Under the pieces are notes generated by a model that saw only the letters and a list, made by a program, of their open reading frames with translations, was not told where the DNA came from and ran no database searches. The position numbers and the translations under genes were made by a program. 64,000 nucleotides of DNA from positions 4,785,001-4,849,000 of the forward strand of contig NZ_AP024169.1 in assembly GCF_016591975.1 (NCBI RefSeq). The letters are read 5' to 3'. Shown piece after piece: positions 17,581 to 26,067 of this stretch (positions are counted from its first letter, which is position 1; each line of letters begins with the position of its first letter). The DNA comes from Anaeromicropila herbilytica. Lineage in GTDB: Bacteria > Bacillota > Clostridia > Lachnospirales > Lachnospiraceae.

Positions 17581-20500
17581 TTAATCTTCAAATTCTTCGT
17601 CCATTTCAGCTAACTCAATATCTTCATCTTCGAAAACAGAGAAAATGCTATCTTCTTCAGCGCTCTCATCTGCTTCTACTTCTCTAAATCCAGCATCTGC
17701 AAATGGTTCTTCATCAAATCGAAAGCCTTCATCACCTTCAATTAATGGAGTTAAATCTTCATCGCCATATTCTATATTTTCAGTCATCTTAATTTCGTTA
17801 CCATTTTCATCGAGAACGATAACATCAAGTGCTAATGATTGAAGTTCTTTTAACAATACTTTAAAGGATTCTGGAATACCAGGTTCTGATATATTCTCCC
17901 CTTTAATAATTGCTTCATAAGTCTTAACACGGCCAACAACATCATCCGATTTTACCGTTAAGATTTCTTGTAATGTGTATGCAGCTCCATATGCTTCAAG
18001 AGCCCAAACTTCCATCTCTCCAAATCTCTGTCCACCGAATTGTGCTTTACCACCTAATGGTTGTTGTGTAACTAATGAATAAGGACCAGTAGAACGAGCA
18101 TGAATCTTATCATCTACTAAGTGGTGAAGTTTTAGATAGTGCATGAAACCTACTGTAACAGAACTATCAAAATATTCTCCAGTTCTACCATCGCGAAGTC
18201 TTACTTTACCATCACGGTTGATAGGAACACCTTCCCATTGTTTTCTATAATCTTGATTCTTCACTAAATATTCCATTACTTCTGGTTCTAATACATCTTT
18301 ATATTTGGCTTCGAAATCTTCTAATGGAGTATTTACGTAATCATTTGCTAATTCTAGAGTATCCATGATATCGAACTCTTTTGCACCATCGAATACTGGA
18401 GTTGCTACTTTAAAACCTAATACTTGAGCAGCTAAACTTAAGTGGATTTCAAGCACCTGTCCAATGTTCATACGTGAAGGTACACCCAGAGGGTTAAGAA
18501 CGATATCTAGAGGTCTACCATTTGGTAAGAAAGGCATATCTTCTGCTGGTAATACTCTAGAAACAACACCCTTATTACCATGACGACCAGCCATCTTATC
18601 ACCAACAGAGATTTTTCTCTTTTGTGCAATGTATACACGTACTGTTTGGTTTACACCAGGTGATAATTCATCGCCATTTTCTCTTGTAAATACTTTTGCA
18701 TCAACAATAATACCATATTCACCATGTGGTACTCTAAGGGAAGTATCTCTAACTTCTCTTGCTTTTTCACCAAAGATTGCGCGAAGAAGTCTTTCTTCTG
18801 CTGTAAGTTCTGTTTCTCCCTTAGGAGTTACTTTACCTACTAAGATATCTCCTGCACGAACTTCTGCACCAATACGAATAATACCTCTTTCATCAAGATC
18901 TTTAAGAGCATCATCACCTACACCAGGAACATCTCTAGTAATCTCTTCTGGTCCAAGCTTAGTATCTCTTGCTTCTGCTTCGTATTCTTCTATATGAACA
19001 GATGTATAAACATCTTCTTGTACTAATCTTTCGCTTAATAATACAGCATCTTCGTAGTTGTAACCTTCCCAAGTCATGAAACCGATTAATGGATTTTTAC
19101 CAAGTGCGATTTCACCATTTTGAGTTGATGGACCATCTGCGATAACTTGACCTGCTTCAACTTTATCTCCTTTGAATACAATCGGTCTTTGGTTATAGCA
19201 GTTACCTTGGTTACTTCTATCGAATTTTGATACTTTATATGCAGTTCTAGTTCCATCATCGTTTTTAATAACAACTTCTTTTGAAGTTGATTTTTCAACA
19301 GTACCAGACTTCTTTGTTACAACACATACACCAGAGTCAACCGCTGCTTTACCTTCCATACCTGTACCAACTACTGGTGATTCAGTAAATAGTAGTGGAA
19401 CGGCCTGACGTTGCATGTTTGATCCCATTAGGGCACGGTTCGCATCATCATTTTCAAGGAAAGGAATCATTGCTGTTGCAACTGAGAATACCATCTTTGG
19501 AGAAACGTCCATCAAATCAATTTTAGATTTTTCAAATTCAGAAGTTTCTTCTTTAAAACGACCTGATACATTATTGTTAATAAAGTATCCATTATCATCT
19601 AATGGTTCATTTGCTTGTGCAACAATGAACTTATCTTCTTCATCTGCTGTTAAATATACAACATCATCGGTAACCTTAGGATTCTTGGAGTCTGACTTAT
19701 CCAATTTACGATATGGAGCTTCAATAAATCCATACTCATTAATTCTAGCATAAGAAGCTAATGAGTTAATAAGACCGATGTTAGGACCTTCTGGTGTCTC
19801 GATTGGACACATTCTACCATAATGAGAATAGTGAACGTCACGAACCTCAAAACCTGCTCTATCTCTTGATAAACCACCAGGTCCAAGTGCTGATAAACGT
19901 CTCTTATGTGTCAACTCACCTAGAGGGTTATTTTGATCCATGAACTGTGATAACTGTGAACTTCCGAAGAATTCCTTAACAGCTGCAGTTACTGGCTTAA
20001 TATTAATAAGTGATTGAGGAGATACTCCTTCTAGATCTTGAGTTGTCATTCTTTCACGAACAACACGTTCCATTCTAGATAAACCAATACGATATTGATT
20101 TTGAAGTAATTCACCAACCGCTCTAATTCTTCTGTTACCTAAGTGGTCAATATCATCTGCATTACCTAAACCATATTCTAAATGGATATTATAATTAATA
20201 GAAGCCAAAATATCTTCTTTTGTAATATGTTTTGGAATAAGTTCATTCATATTCTTTTGAACAGCCACTTTAATATCTTCAATATCATCATAAGTTTCTA
20301 AAATATCCTTTAATACTGGATAATATACTTCTTCATGGATACCTAATTCTTCTTTATTAACATCTACAAAGCTTGAAATATCCACCATCATATTAGAAAG
20401 TACTTTTACATTTCGCTCTTCAGTTTGAACCCAAACATATGGTACTGCAGAGTATTGGATCTTATTTGCCAATTCTTCTGTTACAATTGTACCTTTTTCT

Positions 20501-21423
20501 GCGATAATTTCACCTGTACTCAAATCAATAACATCTTCTGATAATGGTGAATTAACAATTCTATTTTTAAGTGCTAATTTTTTATTAAATTTATATCTTC
20601 CTACTTTAGCTAAATCATATCGTCTAGCATCAAAGAACATGCTAGTAATTAAGCTTTCAGCGCTCTCTACTGATAGAGGTTCACCTGGACGTAGTTTTTT
20701 GTACAGCTCTAATAGACCATCTTGATAATTATCAGATGTATCCTTCGCTATACTTGCTAAAATCTTTGGTTCCTCTCCAAATAGCTCTTGAATTTCAACA
20801 TTTGTTCCAATACCTAAAGCACGAATCAAAACAGTAATAGGTACCTTTCTATTTCTATCTACACGAACATAGAAAATATCATTGGAATCAGTTTCGTATT
20901 CTAGCCATGCTCCTCTATTAGGAATCACTGTTGAGGAATATAATTCTTTACCGATCTTGTCGTGTCCTATAGCATAATAAATTCCAGGGGAACGTACTAA
21001 CTGACTAACAATAACTCTTTCTGCACCATTGATGATAAAAGAACCCGTGTCTGTCATTAATGGTAAGTCACCCATAAATATATCATGCTCATTAATTTCG
21101 TCATTTTCTTTATTGTGAAGTCTTACTTTAACTTTAAGTGGAGCTGCATAAGTTGCATCTCTTTCCTTACATTCTTCAATTGAATATTTAACATCGTCTT
21201 CACATAGCACAAAATCAATGAACTCTAAGCTCAAATGCCCGCTATAGTCAGCAATTGGAGAAATATCATCGAATACTTCATTAAGTCCTTCATCTAAAAA
21301 CCATTGATAGGAATCTTTTTGTACTTCGATAAGATTTGGCATCTCTAATACTTCTTTTTGCTTTGAGTAGCTCATTCTTACGCCATTACCAACTTTCATT
21401 GGACGTATTCTTTTTTTATCCAT
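17581..21423 (-). CDS. rpoB: RNA polymerase beta subunit
   Basis: 1280 residues. The rifampicin pocket (SSQLSQFMDQNNPLGELTHKRR and SALGPGGL) has wild-type residues at the usual resistance positions. 'GRMCPIETPEGPNIGLI' and the C-terminal 'PLGGKAQFGGQRFGEMEVWA' are intact. The acidic C-terminal tail is a clostridial trait. The start is the ATG giving MDKKRIRPM, 9 bases after AAGGGGTG. Four extra upstream codons begin at a GTG inside that site. It has its own promoter and is not simply read through from rplL. Confidence 0.99.
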   Translation of the reverse strand: MDKKRIRPMKVGNGVRMSYSKQKEVLEMPNLIEVQKDSYQWFLDEGLNEVFDDISPIADYSGHLSLEFIDFVLCEDDVKYSIEECKERDATYAAPLKVKVRLHNKENDEINEHDIFMGDLPLMTDTGSFIINGAERVIVSQLVRSPGIYYAIGHDKIGKELYSSTVIPNRGAWLEYETDSNDIFYVRVDRNRKVPITVLIRALGIGTNVEIQELFGEEPKILASIAKDTSDNYQDGLLELYKKLRPGEPLSVESAESLITSMFFDARRYDLAKVGRYKFNKKLALKNRIVNSPLSEDVIDLSTGEIIAEKGTIVTEELANKIQYSAVPYVWVQTEERNVKVLSNMMVDISSFVDVNKEELGIHEEVYYPVLKDILETYDDIEDIKVAVQKNMNELIPKHITKEDILASINYNIHLEYGLGNADDIDHLGNRRIRAVGELLQNQYRIGLSRMERVVRERMTTQDLEGVSPQSLINIKPVTAAVKEFFGSSQLSQFMDQNNPLGELTHKRRLSALGPGGLSRDRAGFEVRDVHYSHYGRMCPIETPEGPNIGLINSLASYARINEYGFIEAPYRKLDKSDSKNPKVTDDVVYLTADEEDKFIVAQANEPLDDNGYFINNNVSGRFKEETSEFEKSKIDLMDVSPKMVFSVATAMIPFLENDDANRALMGSNMQRQAVPLLFTESPVVGTGMEGKAAVDSGVCVVTKKSGTVEKSTSKEVVIKNDDGTRTAYKVSKFDRSNQGNCYNQRPIVFKGDKVEAGQVIADGPSTQNGEIALGKNPLIGFMTWEGYNYEDAVLLSERLVQEDVYTSVHIEEYEAEARDTKLGPEEITRDVPGVGDDALKDLDERGIIRIGAEVRAGDILVGKVTPKGETELTAEERLLRAIFGEKAREVRDTSLRVPHGEYGIIVDAKVFTRENGDELSPGVNQTVRVYIAQKRKISVGDKMAGRHGNKGVVSRVLPAEDMPFLPNGRPLDIVLNPLGVPSRMNIGQVLEIHLSLAAQVLGFKVATPVFDGAKEFDIMDTLELANDYVNTPLEDFEAKYKDVLEPEVMEYLVKNQDYRKQWEGVPINRDGKVRLRDGRTGEYFDSSVTVGFMHYLKLHHLVDDKIHARSTGPYSLVTQQPLGGKAQFGGQRFGEMEVWALEAYGAAYTLQEILTVKSDDVVGRVKTYEAIIKGENISEPGIPESFKVLLKELQSLALDVIVLDENGNEIKMTENIEYGDEDLTPLIEGDEGFRFDEEPFADAGFREVEADESAEEDSIFSVFEDEDIELAEMDEEFED

Positions 21424-21516
21424 TGACGTTTTCACCCCTTGAATTTTTTATATATATATGCTATAATTTCATTAATAAGAGATTAAAGCATATGACACCA
21501 CAATAGTGCACATTTC

Positions 21517-21545
21517 ATGTTACCACATCATGGACTAGATGTCAA
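21517..21545 (-). promoter_or_regulatory. Sigma-A promoter of rpoB
   Basis: TTGACA, 17-base spacer, TAACAT on the minus strand, about 95 bases upstream of rpoB in the 500-base gap after rplL. The rest of that gap (21546-21867) is AT-rich with no gene seen. Confidence 0.78.
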
Positions 21546-21867
21546 CACTATTTGCGTATCTTTTTTTGTGAATTTAATCATGTATTTTTTGGTTATTTCT
21601 ATTTATCCATATTCATCTGATTTCTAATTAAAATTCTTTTTTTCTATATTAAGATTGTTTCTTAAGTATCCAATATAATCTACCACAGTCCAGGCACTTT
21701 TAATTATTATACAATTATATACTATAACTTTATATCATATTTATAAAATACTTCATCACTTATCAACATACAATATCTACATATTCTATCACAATTACCA
21801 ATGATTTATGTTAATTAAATTAGTTTTTTATATTTGTTTACAAAAGTAAACTTGTCCTTCTATTATT

Positions 21868-21901
21868 AAAAAAAGGCTAGAGGAATGTTCCTCTAGCCTT
21901 T
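21868..21901 (-). terminator. Intrinsic terminator of rplJL
   Basis: A perfect 14-bp stem (AAAGGCTAGAGGAA / complement, 2-base loop) with a run of seven T on the minus strand, 25 bases after rplL. It uncouples rplJL from rpoBC. Confidence 0.93.
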
Positions 21902-21925
21902 CTATATAGCAATAACTATAAAAAA

Positions 21926-22291
21926 TTATTTTAAAGTTATTTTAGCGCCTTCTGCTTCTAATTTAGCTTTGATATCATCAGCTTCTTCTTTAGTAGCACC
22001 TTCTTTAAGCATTTTTGGAGCTCCGTCTACTACTTCTTTAGCTTCTTTTAATCCTAAACCAGTTACTTCACGAACTACTTTGATAACTTTAACTTTGTTA
22101 GCACCAACTTCAGTTAATTCTACATCAAATTCAGTTTTTTCTTCTGCTTCAGCAGCACCTGCTGCTGGTCCAGCTACTACAACACCTGCTGCAGCTGATA
22201 CACCAAATTCTTCTTCACATGCTTTTACTAAATCATTTAATTCTAATACTGTTAAGCTCTTAATAGCTTCGATAAATTCTTGAGTTGTCAT
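21926..22291 (-). CDS. rplL: 50S ribosomal protein L7/L12
   Basis: 121 residues. The stalk protein that recruits translation factors. N-terminal dimerisation helix, Ala/Gly-rich hinge (AAAGVVVAGPAAGAAEAEEK) and conserved C-terminal factor-binding domain (VKVIKVVREVTGLGLKEAKEVVDGAP). ATG follows GGAGGT. Downstream of rplJ with a 142-base gap. Confidence 0.99.
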   Translation of the reverse strand: MTTQEFIEAIKSLTVLELNDLVKACEEEFGVSAAAGVVVAGPAAGAAEAEEKTEFDVELTEVGANKVKVIKVVREVTGLGLKEAKEVVDGAPKMLKEGATKEEADDIKAKLEAEGAKITLK

Positions 22292-22360
22292 TATAAGATA
22301 CCTCCATATTTTATATTCGTATTTTAATTTTTTTGATCCGATTACCTCAGATTAACAAGT

Positions 22361-22422
22361 GTGAAAGAAAAACACTTTCACTCTCATCGTTTGTGATTTC
22401 ACCCTTGCAAGCAAGTGAAATT
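22361..22422 (-). other. Two small hairpins between rplJ and rplL
   Basis: GTGAAAG/CTTTCAC (22361-22381, 7 bp) and ATTTCAC/GTGAAAT (22396-22421, 7 bp) lie in the rplJ-rplL gap. No U tract. They are possibly processing sites or structures that adjust the higher synthesis of L7/L12. Role inferred only. Confidence 0.35.
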
Positions 22423-22433
22423 ACTGCATTAAA

Positions 22434-22928
22434 TTATGCAACTTCTTCTTGTTTTTCAGCGATTTGCTTAAGAACACGAGCAAAGTTTGTAATTGGTGAT
22501 TGTAAGCTTCCAAGTAATTTGGAAACAAGAACTTCTCTTGAAGGAATTGTTGCAATTGTTTGAATTCCTTTTGCATCATAGTAAGTTCCTTCTACAACAC
22601 CTGCTTTGAATTCTAATGCTGGAGCTGTTTTTGCAACTTCATTTAAAATTCTAGCTGGTGCAGTTGCATCTTCGATACCAAATGCTACAGCAGTTGGTCC
22701 TTCAAGATGTTTTGCTAGATCAGCATATACTGTTCCTTCGAAAGCGAAGTTAAGCATTGTGTTTTTGTATACTTTGTATACAACTCCTGCTTCTCTAAGT
22801 TTTTTACGAAGTTCTGTATCTTGTTCTACTGTTAAACCACGGTAGTCTACTAATACAGCAGCTTTTGCATCTGCTACATAACCTTTGATTTCTTCAACGA
22901 TAGGTTGTTTTAATTCAACTTTAGCCAT
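22434..22928 (-). CDS. rplJ: 50S ribosomal protein L10
   Basis: 164 residues. Anchors L7/L12 dimers to 23S rRNA and, with L12, represses its own operon by binding the leader mRNA. The N-terminal RNA-binding part (VKQPIVEEI...AKAAVLVDYRGLTVEQ) and the C-terminal L12-binding helix are typical. ATG follows AAGGAGGTG. An L10-type leader precedes it. Confidence 0.98.
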   Translation of the reverse strand: MAKVELKQPIVEEIKGYVADAKAAVLVDYRGLTVEQDTELRKKLREAGVVYKVYKNTMLNFAFEGTVYADLAKHLEGPTAVAFGIEDATAPARILNEVAKTAPALEFKAGVVEGTYYDAKGIQTIATIPSREVLVSKLLGSLQSPITNFARVLKQIAEKQEEVA

Positions 22929-22983
22929 GACTGGTGCACCTCCTTATAGATTTTTGAACCGCCGTTATATCTCTACATGAGAA

Positions 22984-23097
22984 AACCCTCTCTATCAAAG
23001 ACAGAGAGGGTTATTATAAGTCATCGTTTGATTATCTTATATTCCTCGGTAGGCGTTTTCAACTTATACCTTACGGTACCTACTGTCTTCGGCAGTC
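22984..23097 (-). promoter_or_regulatory. Ribosomal protein L10 leader with attenuator
   Basis: The minus-strand leader contains GACAGTAGGTACC...CGCCTACCGAGG (23044-23090), the conserved paired core of Firmicute L10 leaders that L10(L12)4 binds. Downstream (22984-23012) a 10-bp stem AACCCTCTCT/AGAGAGGGTT followed by TTTTCT forms a terminator ahead of rplJ. Protein binding is expected to favour this terminator, giving autoregulation. Confidence 0.88.
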
Positions 23098-23145
23098 ATT
23101 GTTACTAAGAGTATTCTTGAGTTATCCTCTCGAACAACCTTAAGT

Positions 23146-23175
23146 AGTATAACATTTATATATATGAGTTGTCAA
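23146..23175 (-). promoter_or_regulatory. Sigma-A promoter of rplJL
   Basis: TTGACA, 18-base spacer, TATACT on the minus strand (or TTATAC with 17), placed just upstream of the L10 leader. Confidence 0.82.
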
Positions 23176-23231
23176 TTACAAATCAAAACTTTTTGCACTA
23201 TAAAATCTTAGAAATTTATACCTAAGATAAA

Positions 23232-23924
23232 TTAGCTGATTTTAGTAGTGTTTAATTTAACTCCAGGTCCCATAGTTGAAGTAAGTGTTACACTCTTTAA
23301 ATATTGACCTTTTGCAGCTGCTGGTTTTGCTTTGTTAATTGCAGACATAAGCGTTTGGAAGTTGTCCGCTAATTGTTCTTCACTAAATGAAGCTTTTCCA
23401 ACTGGCACGTGGATAATATTTGTTTTATCTAATCTATATTCAATCTTACCTGCTTTAATATCATTAACAGCTTTTGTTACATCCATTGTAACAGTACCAG
23501 CTTTAGGGTTTGGCATTAATCCTTTAGGACCAAGTACACGACCAAGACGACCAACAACACCCATCATATCTGGAGTTGCAACGATAACATCAAAGTCTAA
23601 CCAACCATCATTTTGGATCTTAGGTACTAATTCATCTCCACCAACGAAATCTGCACCAGCAGCTTCTGCTTCAGCAACTTTATCACCTTTAGCAAAAACA
23701 AGAACTTTAACAGTTTTACCAGTACCGTGAGGTAATACTACCGCACCACGTACTTGTTGGTCAGCGTGACGTCCATCAACACCAAGTCTGATATGAGCTT
23801 CTACTGTTTCATCAAATTTAGCAACAGCTGATTTTTTAACTAAACTAATAGCTTCCACTGCATCGTATAAATTAGCTTTATCGATAAGCTTTGCAGCTTC
23901 AACATATTTCTTTCCTCTTTTCAT
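23232..23924 (-). CDS. rplA: 50S ribosomal protein L1
   Basis: 230 residues. L1-stalk protein. It is also a translational repressor of the L11-L1 transcript in many bacteria. The two-domain fold signature (GTGKTVKVLVFAKG, 'GRLGRVLGPKGLMPNPKAGTV') is intact. ATG follows AGGAGG. An L1-type hairpin lies in the leader between rplK and rplA. Confidence 0.99.
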   Translation of the reverse strand: MKRGKKYVEAAKLIDKANLYDAVEAISLVKKSAVAKFDETVEAHIRLGVDGRHADQQVRGAVVLPHGTGKTVKVLVFAKGDKVAEAEAAGADFVGGDELVPKIQNDGWLDFDVIVATPDMMGVVGRLGRVLGPKGLMPNPKAGTVTMDVTKAVNDIKAGKIEYRLDKTNIIHVPVGKASFSEEQLADNFQTLMSAINKAKPAAAKGQYLKSVTLTSTMGPGVKLNTTKIS

Positions 23925-23940
23925 TCTATTAACCTCCTAG

Positions 23941-23970
23941 TGGTATTATCGGGAGTTAACCCTCCCACGA
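23941..23970 (-). promoter_or_regulatory. L1-type leader hairpin upstream of rplA
   Basis: Minus strand: CGTGGGAGGG, short loop, CCCG, 6 bases, ACCA. The GTGGGAGGG/CCCG arrangement is shared with the element upstream of rplK. It resembles the asymmetric-loop L1 binding site of 23S rRNA. Candidate target for autoregulation by L1. Confidence 0.55.
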
Positions 23971-24085
23971 TTCGAAATATATATTCCATATGAAATATAT
24001 TCTATTGTTAAAATGCAATTAAGCATTTACTTGAAATCTTTTTATAATCTAAAAACAAAATTGTTAATAGTTTCTTGTTTAAAAA

Positions 24086-24511
24086 TTAGTCAACTACTGT
24101 GATTCCCATACTTCTTGCAGTACCTGAAATCATACTAATTGCAGCTTCAATACTAGCAGCATTTAAATCTGGCATTTTAAGTTCAGCGATTTTTTGAACT
24201 TCTGCTTTAGTAATTGTTGCAACTTTAGTTTTGTTAGGAACAGCTGATCCTGATTTAATGTTGCAAGCTTTCTTTAATAATACTGCAGCTGGAGGAGTTT
24301 TAGTAATAAAGCTAAAACTTCTATCTTGATATACAGTAATAACTACTGGAATAATCATTCCTTCTTGATTTGCTGTTCTTGCATTGAATTCTTTTGTGAA
24401 TTGTACAATGTTAACACCATGTTGTCCAAGTGCTGGACCAACTGGTGGTGCTGGTGTAGCCTTTGCAGCAGGGATTTGTAATTTAATATAACCTGTAACT
24501 TTCTTTGCCAT
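24086..24511 (-). CDS. rplK: 50S ribosomal protein L11
   Basis: 141 residues. Factor-binding-centre protein. N-terminal 'PPVGPALGQHGVNI' and the C-terminal rRNA-binding domain ('MPDLNA..IEAAISMISGTARSMGI') are intact. ATG follows AGGAGGT. 171 bases after nusG and 161 before rplA. Confidence 0.99.
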   Translation of the reverse strand: MAKKVTGYIKLQIPAAKATPAPPVGPALGQHGVNIVQFTKEFNARTANQEGMIIPVVITVYQDRSFSFITKTPPAAVLLKKACNIKSGSAVPNKTKVATITKAEVQKIAELKMPDLNAASIEAAISMISGTARSMGITVVD

Positions 24512-24535
24512 TATAGCATACCTCCTGAATTTTGT

Positions 24536-24563
24536 GGTGTTTGCGGGAATTTCCCTCCCACCA
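24536..24563 (-). promoter_or_regulatory. L1-type leader hairpin upstream of rplK
   Basis: Minus strand: GGTGGGAGGG, AAATT, CCCG, CAAA, CACC. Same motif and geometry as the element at 23941-23970. Its location in the leader of the L11-L1 pair is where L1 represses in other bacteria. Confidence 0.55.
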
Positions 24564-24682
24564 TCTAGATTGTTTGTTAGAGACGTTTCATTTTATTGAA
24601 ACGCTAAACGTTTCATAATGTTTTATATCGTCTCATTTTTTACTAAATTCTATGATTTAGTTTTCCTAGATGCTTCATTATT

Positions 24683-25198
24683 TTACATCTTTTTAATATC
24701 TGTGAAACTAATCTCAACAGGTGTCTCGCGACCAAACATATCAACGTTTATTGTTACGATTTGTTTATGATTATTTATCTGTGTAATAACACCCATTGTA
24801 TTTTCCCATACACCAGACGTTACTGTCACAGCATCACCTACTTCTAGGTCAATCACGACTTCTTCTTTAATAATTCCCATGCTCTTCATTTCTGCATCAG
24901 TTAGTGGTACTGGTTTTGAACCAGGACCAACGAAGCCTGTTACACCTCTTGTATTACGAACAACATACCAAGTGTCATCATTCATAATCATGTTAAGTAA
25001 AACATATCCAGGAAATAGTTTTTTCTGAACGGTTTTCTTAACACCATTTTTAACTTCCACAACATCTTGCATTGGAACTGAAACCTCTATGATTTGATCT
25101 TGAAGCTTTCTGTTTTCAATTGTTTTCTCAATGTTGGCTTTTACTTTGTTCTCGTAACCTGAATAGGTGTGAACAACGTACCAATTCGTATCTGACAT
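24683..25198 (-). CDS. nusG: Transcription elongation/termination factor NusG
   Basis: 171 residues. NGN domain (WYVVHTYSGYENKVK..., KKLFPGYVLLNM) and C-terminal KOW domain (VGDAVTVTSGVWENTMGVI). Modulates RNA polymerase pausing and couples it to Rho/ribosome. Usual position after secE with a 10-base gap. ATG follows AAGGGTG. Confidence 0.98.
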   Translation of the reverse strand: MSDTNWYVVHTYSGYENKVKANIEKTIENRKLQDQIIEVSVPMQDVVEVKNGVKKTVQKKLFPGYVLLNMIMNDDTWYVVRNTRGVTGFVGPGSKPVPLTDAEMKSMGIIKEEVVIDLEVGDAVTVTSGVWENTMGVITQINNHKQIVTINVDMFGRETPVEISFTDIKKM

Positions 25199-25208
25199 AT
25201 TCTCACCC

Positions 25209-25418
25209 TTATCCTATTAAGAATTCTACACCATATTTGACAACAATATCAACTATGGAAATAACTATACCTAATACAACGGATGCAGCAACTACAGCTG
25301 CCGTTTGTTTAATAAGTGATTCTTTGTCTGCCCAAATTATCTTCTTAAATTCTGCTTTAAGACCTTTAAACCAACTTTTCTTTGGAGTGTTTTCTGAAAT
25401 ATTTGCAGTTTCTCCCAT
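25209..25418 (-). CDS. secE: Protein translocase subunit SecE
   Basis: 69 residues with one membrane helix (about 38-60), preceded by the conserved amphipathic segment WFKGLKAEFKKIIWADKESL. Stabilises SecY in the translocon. Between rpmG and nusG as in most Firmicutes. AAGGAAGTG precedes the ATG. Confidence 0.96.
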   Translation of the reverse strand: MGETANISENTPKKSWFKGLKAEFKKIIWADKESLIKQTAAVVAASVVLGIVISIVDIVVKYGVEFLIG

Positions 25419-25448
25419 TTTTTCACTTCCTTGTAAGGTTAATAATTA

Positions 25449-25598
25449 TTATTTAGTTTCTTTGTGTAATGTGTGTGATTTACAGAACTTACAATATTTT
25501 TTTGTTTCCATTCTGTCAGGATGTGTTTTCTTCTCCTTAGTCATGTTATAATTACGTTGTTTACATTCTGTACATGCCAATGTGATCTTTACGCGCAC
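25449..25598 (-). CDS. rpmG: 50S ribosomal protein L33
   Basis: 49 residues, translated directly from the sequence: starts (V)RVKITLACTECKQRNY and ends HTLHKETK, with the zinc-ribbon pairs CTEC and CKFC of the C+ form. The start is a GTG about 7 bases after GGAGGTGG. Thirty bases before secE, so it is first gene of the rpmG-secE-nusG-rplK-rplA unit. Confidence 0.95.
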   Translation of the reverse strand: MRVKITLACTECKQRNYNMTKEKKTHPDRMETKKYCKFCKSHTLHKETK

Positions 25599-25673
25599 AA
25601 CTTCCACCTCCGATTAAATTTCGTATTTACTTGTTTTTAGGCATAAAAAAAAGACCTCTTCCATCGCTAGTCT

Positions 25674-25702
25674 AATATATCATACTCTTACAGTTCCGTC
25701 AA
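25674..25702 (-). promoter_or_regulatory. Sigma-A promoter of rpmG-secE-nusG
   Basis: TTGACG, 17-base spacer, TATATT on the minus strand, about 75 bases before rpmG. The leader includes a T8 run whose function is unclear. Confidence 0.75.
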
Positions 25703-25947
25703 TATTTTTTTATAATGTAGTATATCATATTTTTTGTGTTTATGCTAGTATTATCCATAATTTTATTTCTTTTCTTATTAATACGCCCTATTTTTGTATA
25801 GAAATAATCTTTTTCCCATTTATGGGTTACAATTTTAGTCTATCCTGTCGACATATATCCAAATTGATGTTATATTAATTATATCAATGCTTCATATGTA
25901 AATTAGTACTATATCCTTATTTAATATATGTAGAATTTATTTTATGA

Positions 25948-25974
25948 TAATTATAGAGTTTTTACAGCCGATAA
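25948..25974 (+). promoter_or_regulatory. Sigma-D (flagellar sigma) type promoter
   Basis: Exact GCCGATAA -10 box (25967-25974) with TAAT 15 bases upstream (consensus TAAA). It lies about 95 bases before the FliD-like gene. The rest of the gap from the rpmG promoter (25703-25947) is AT-rich with no gene seen. Confidence 0.6.
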
Positions 25975-26067
25975 ACCAACCAGTAGAATTGTATTACTAT
26001 TATAATTGTATAGTGGTTAACTACGCATTCAGTTGTTAACATAATGAATAGAAAGGAGATCTTATCA

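Noticed and set aside
13800..21553. Shared 13-base string CGCAAATAGTGTT in the rpoC terminator and the rpoB promoter region (opposite strands)
   Set aside because: Matches of this length are expected by chance in 64 kb of AT-rich DNA.
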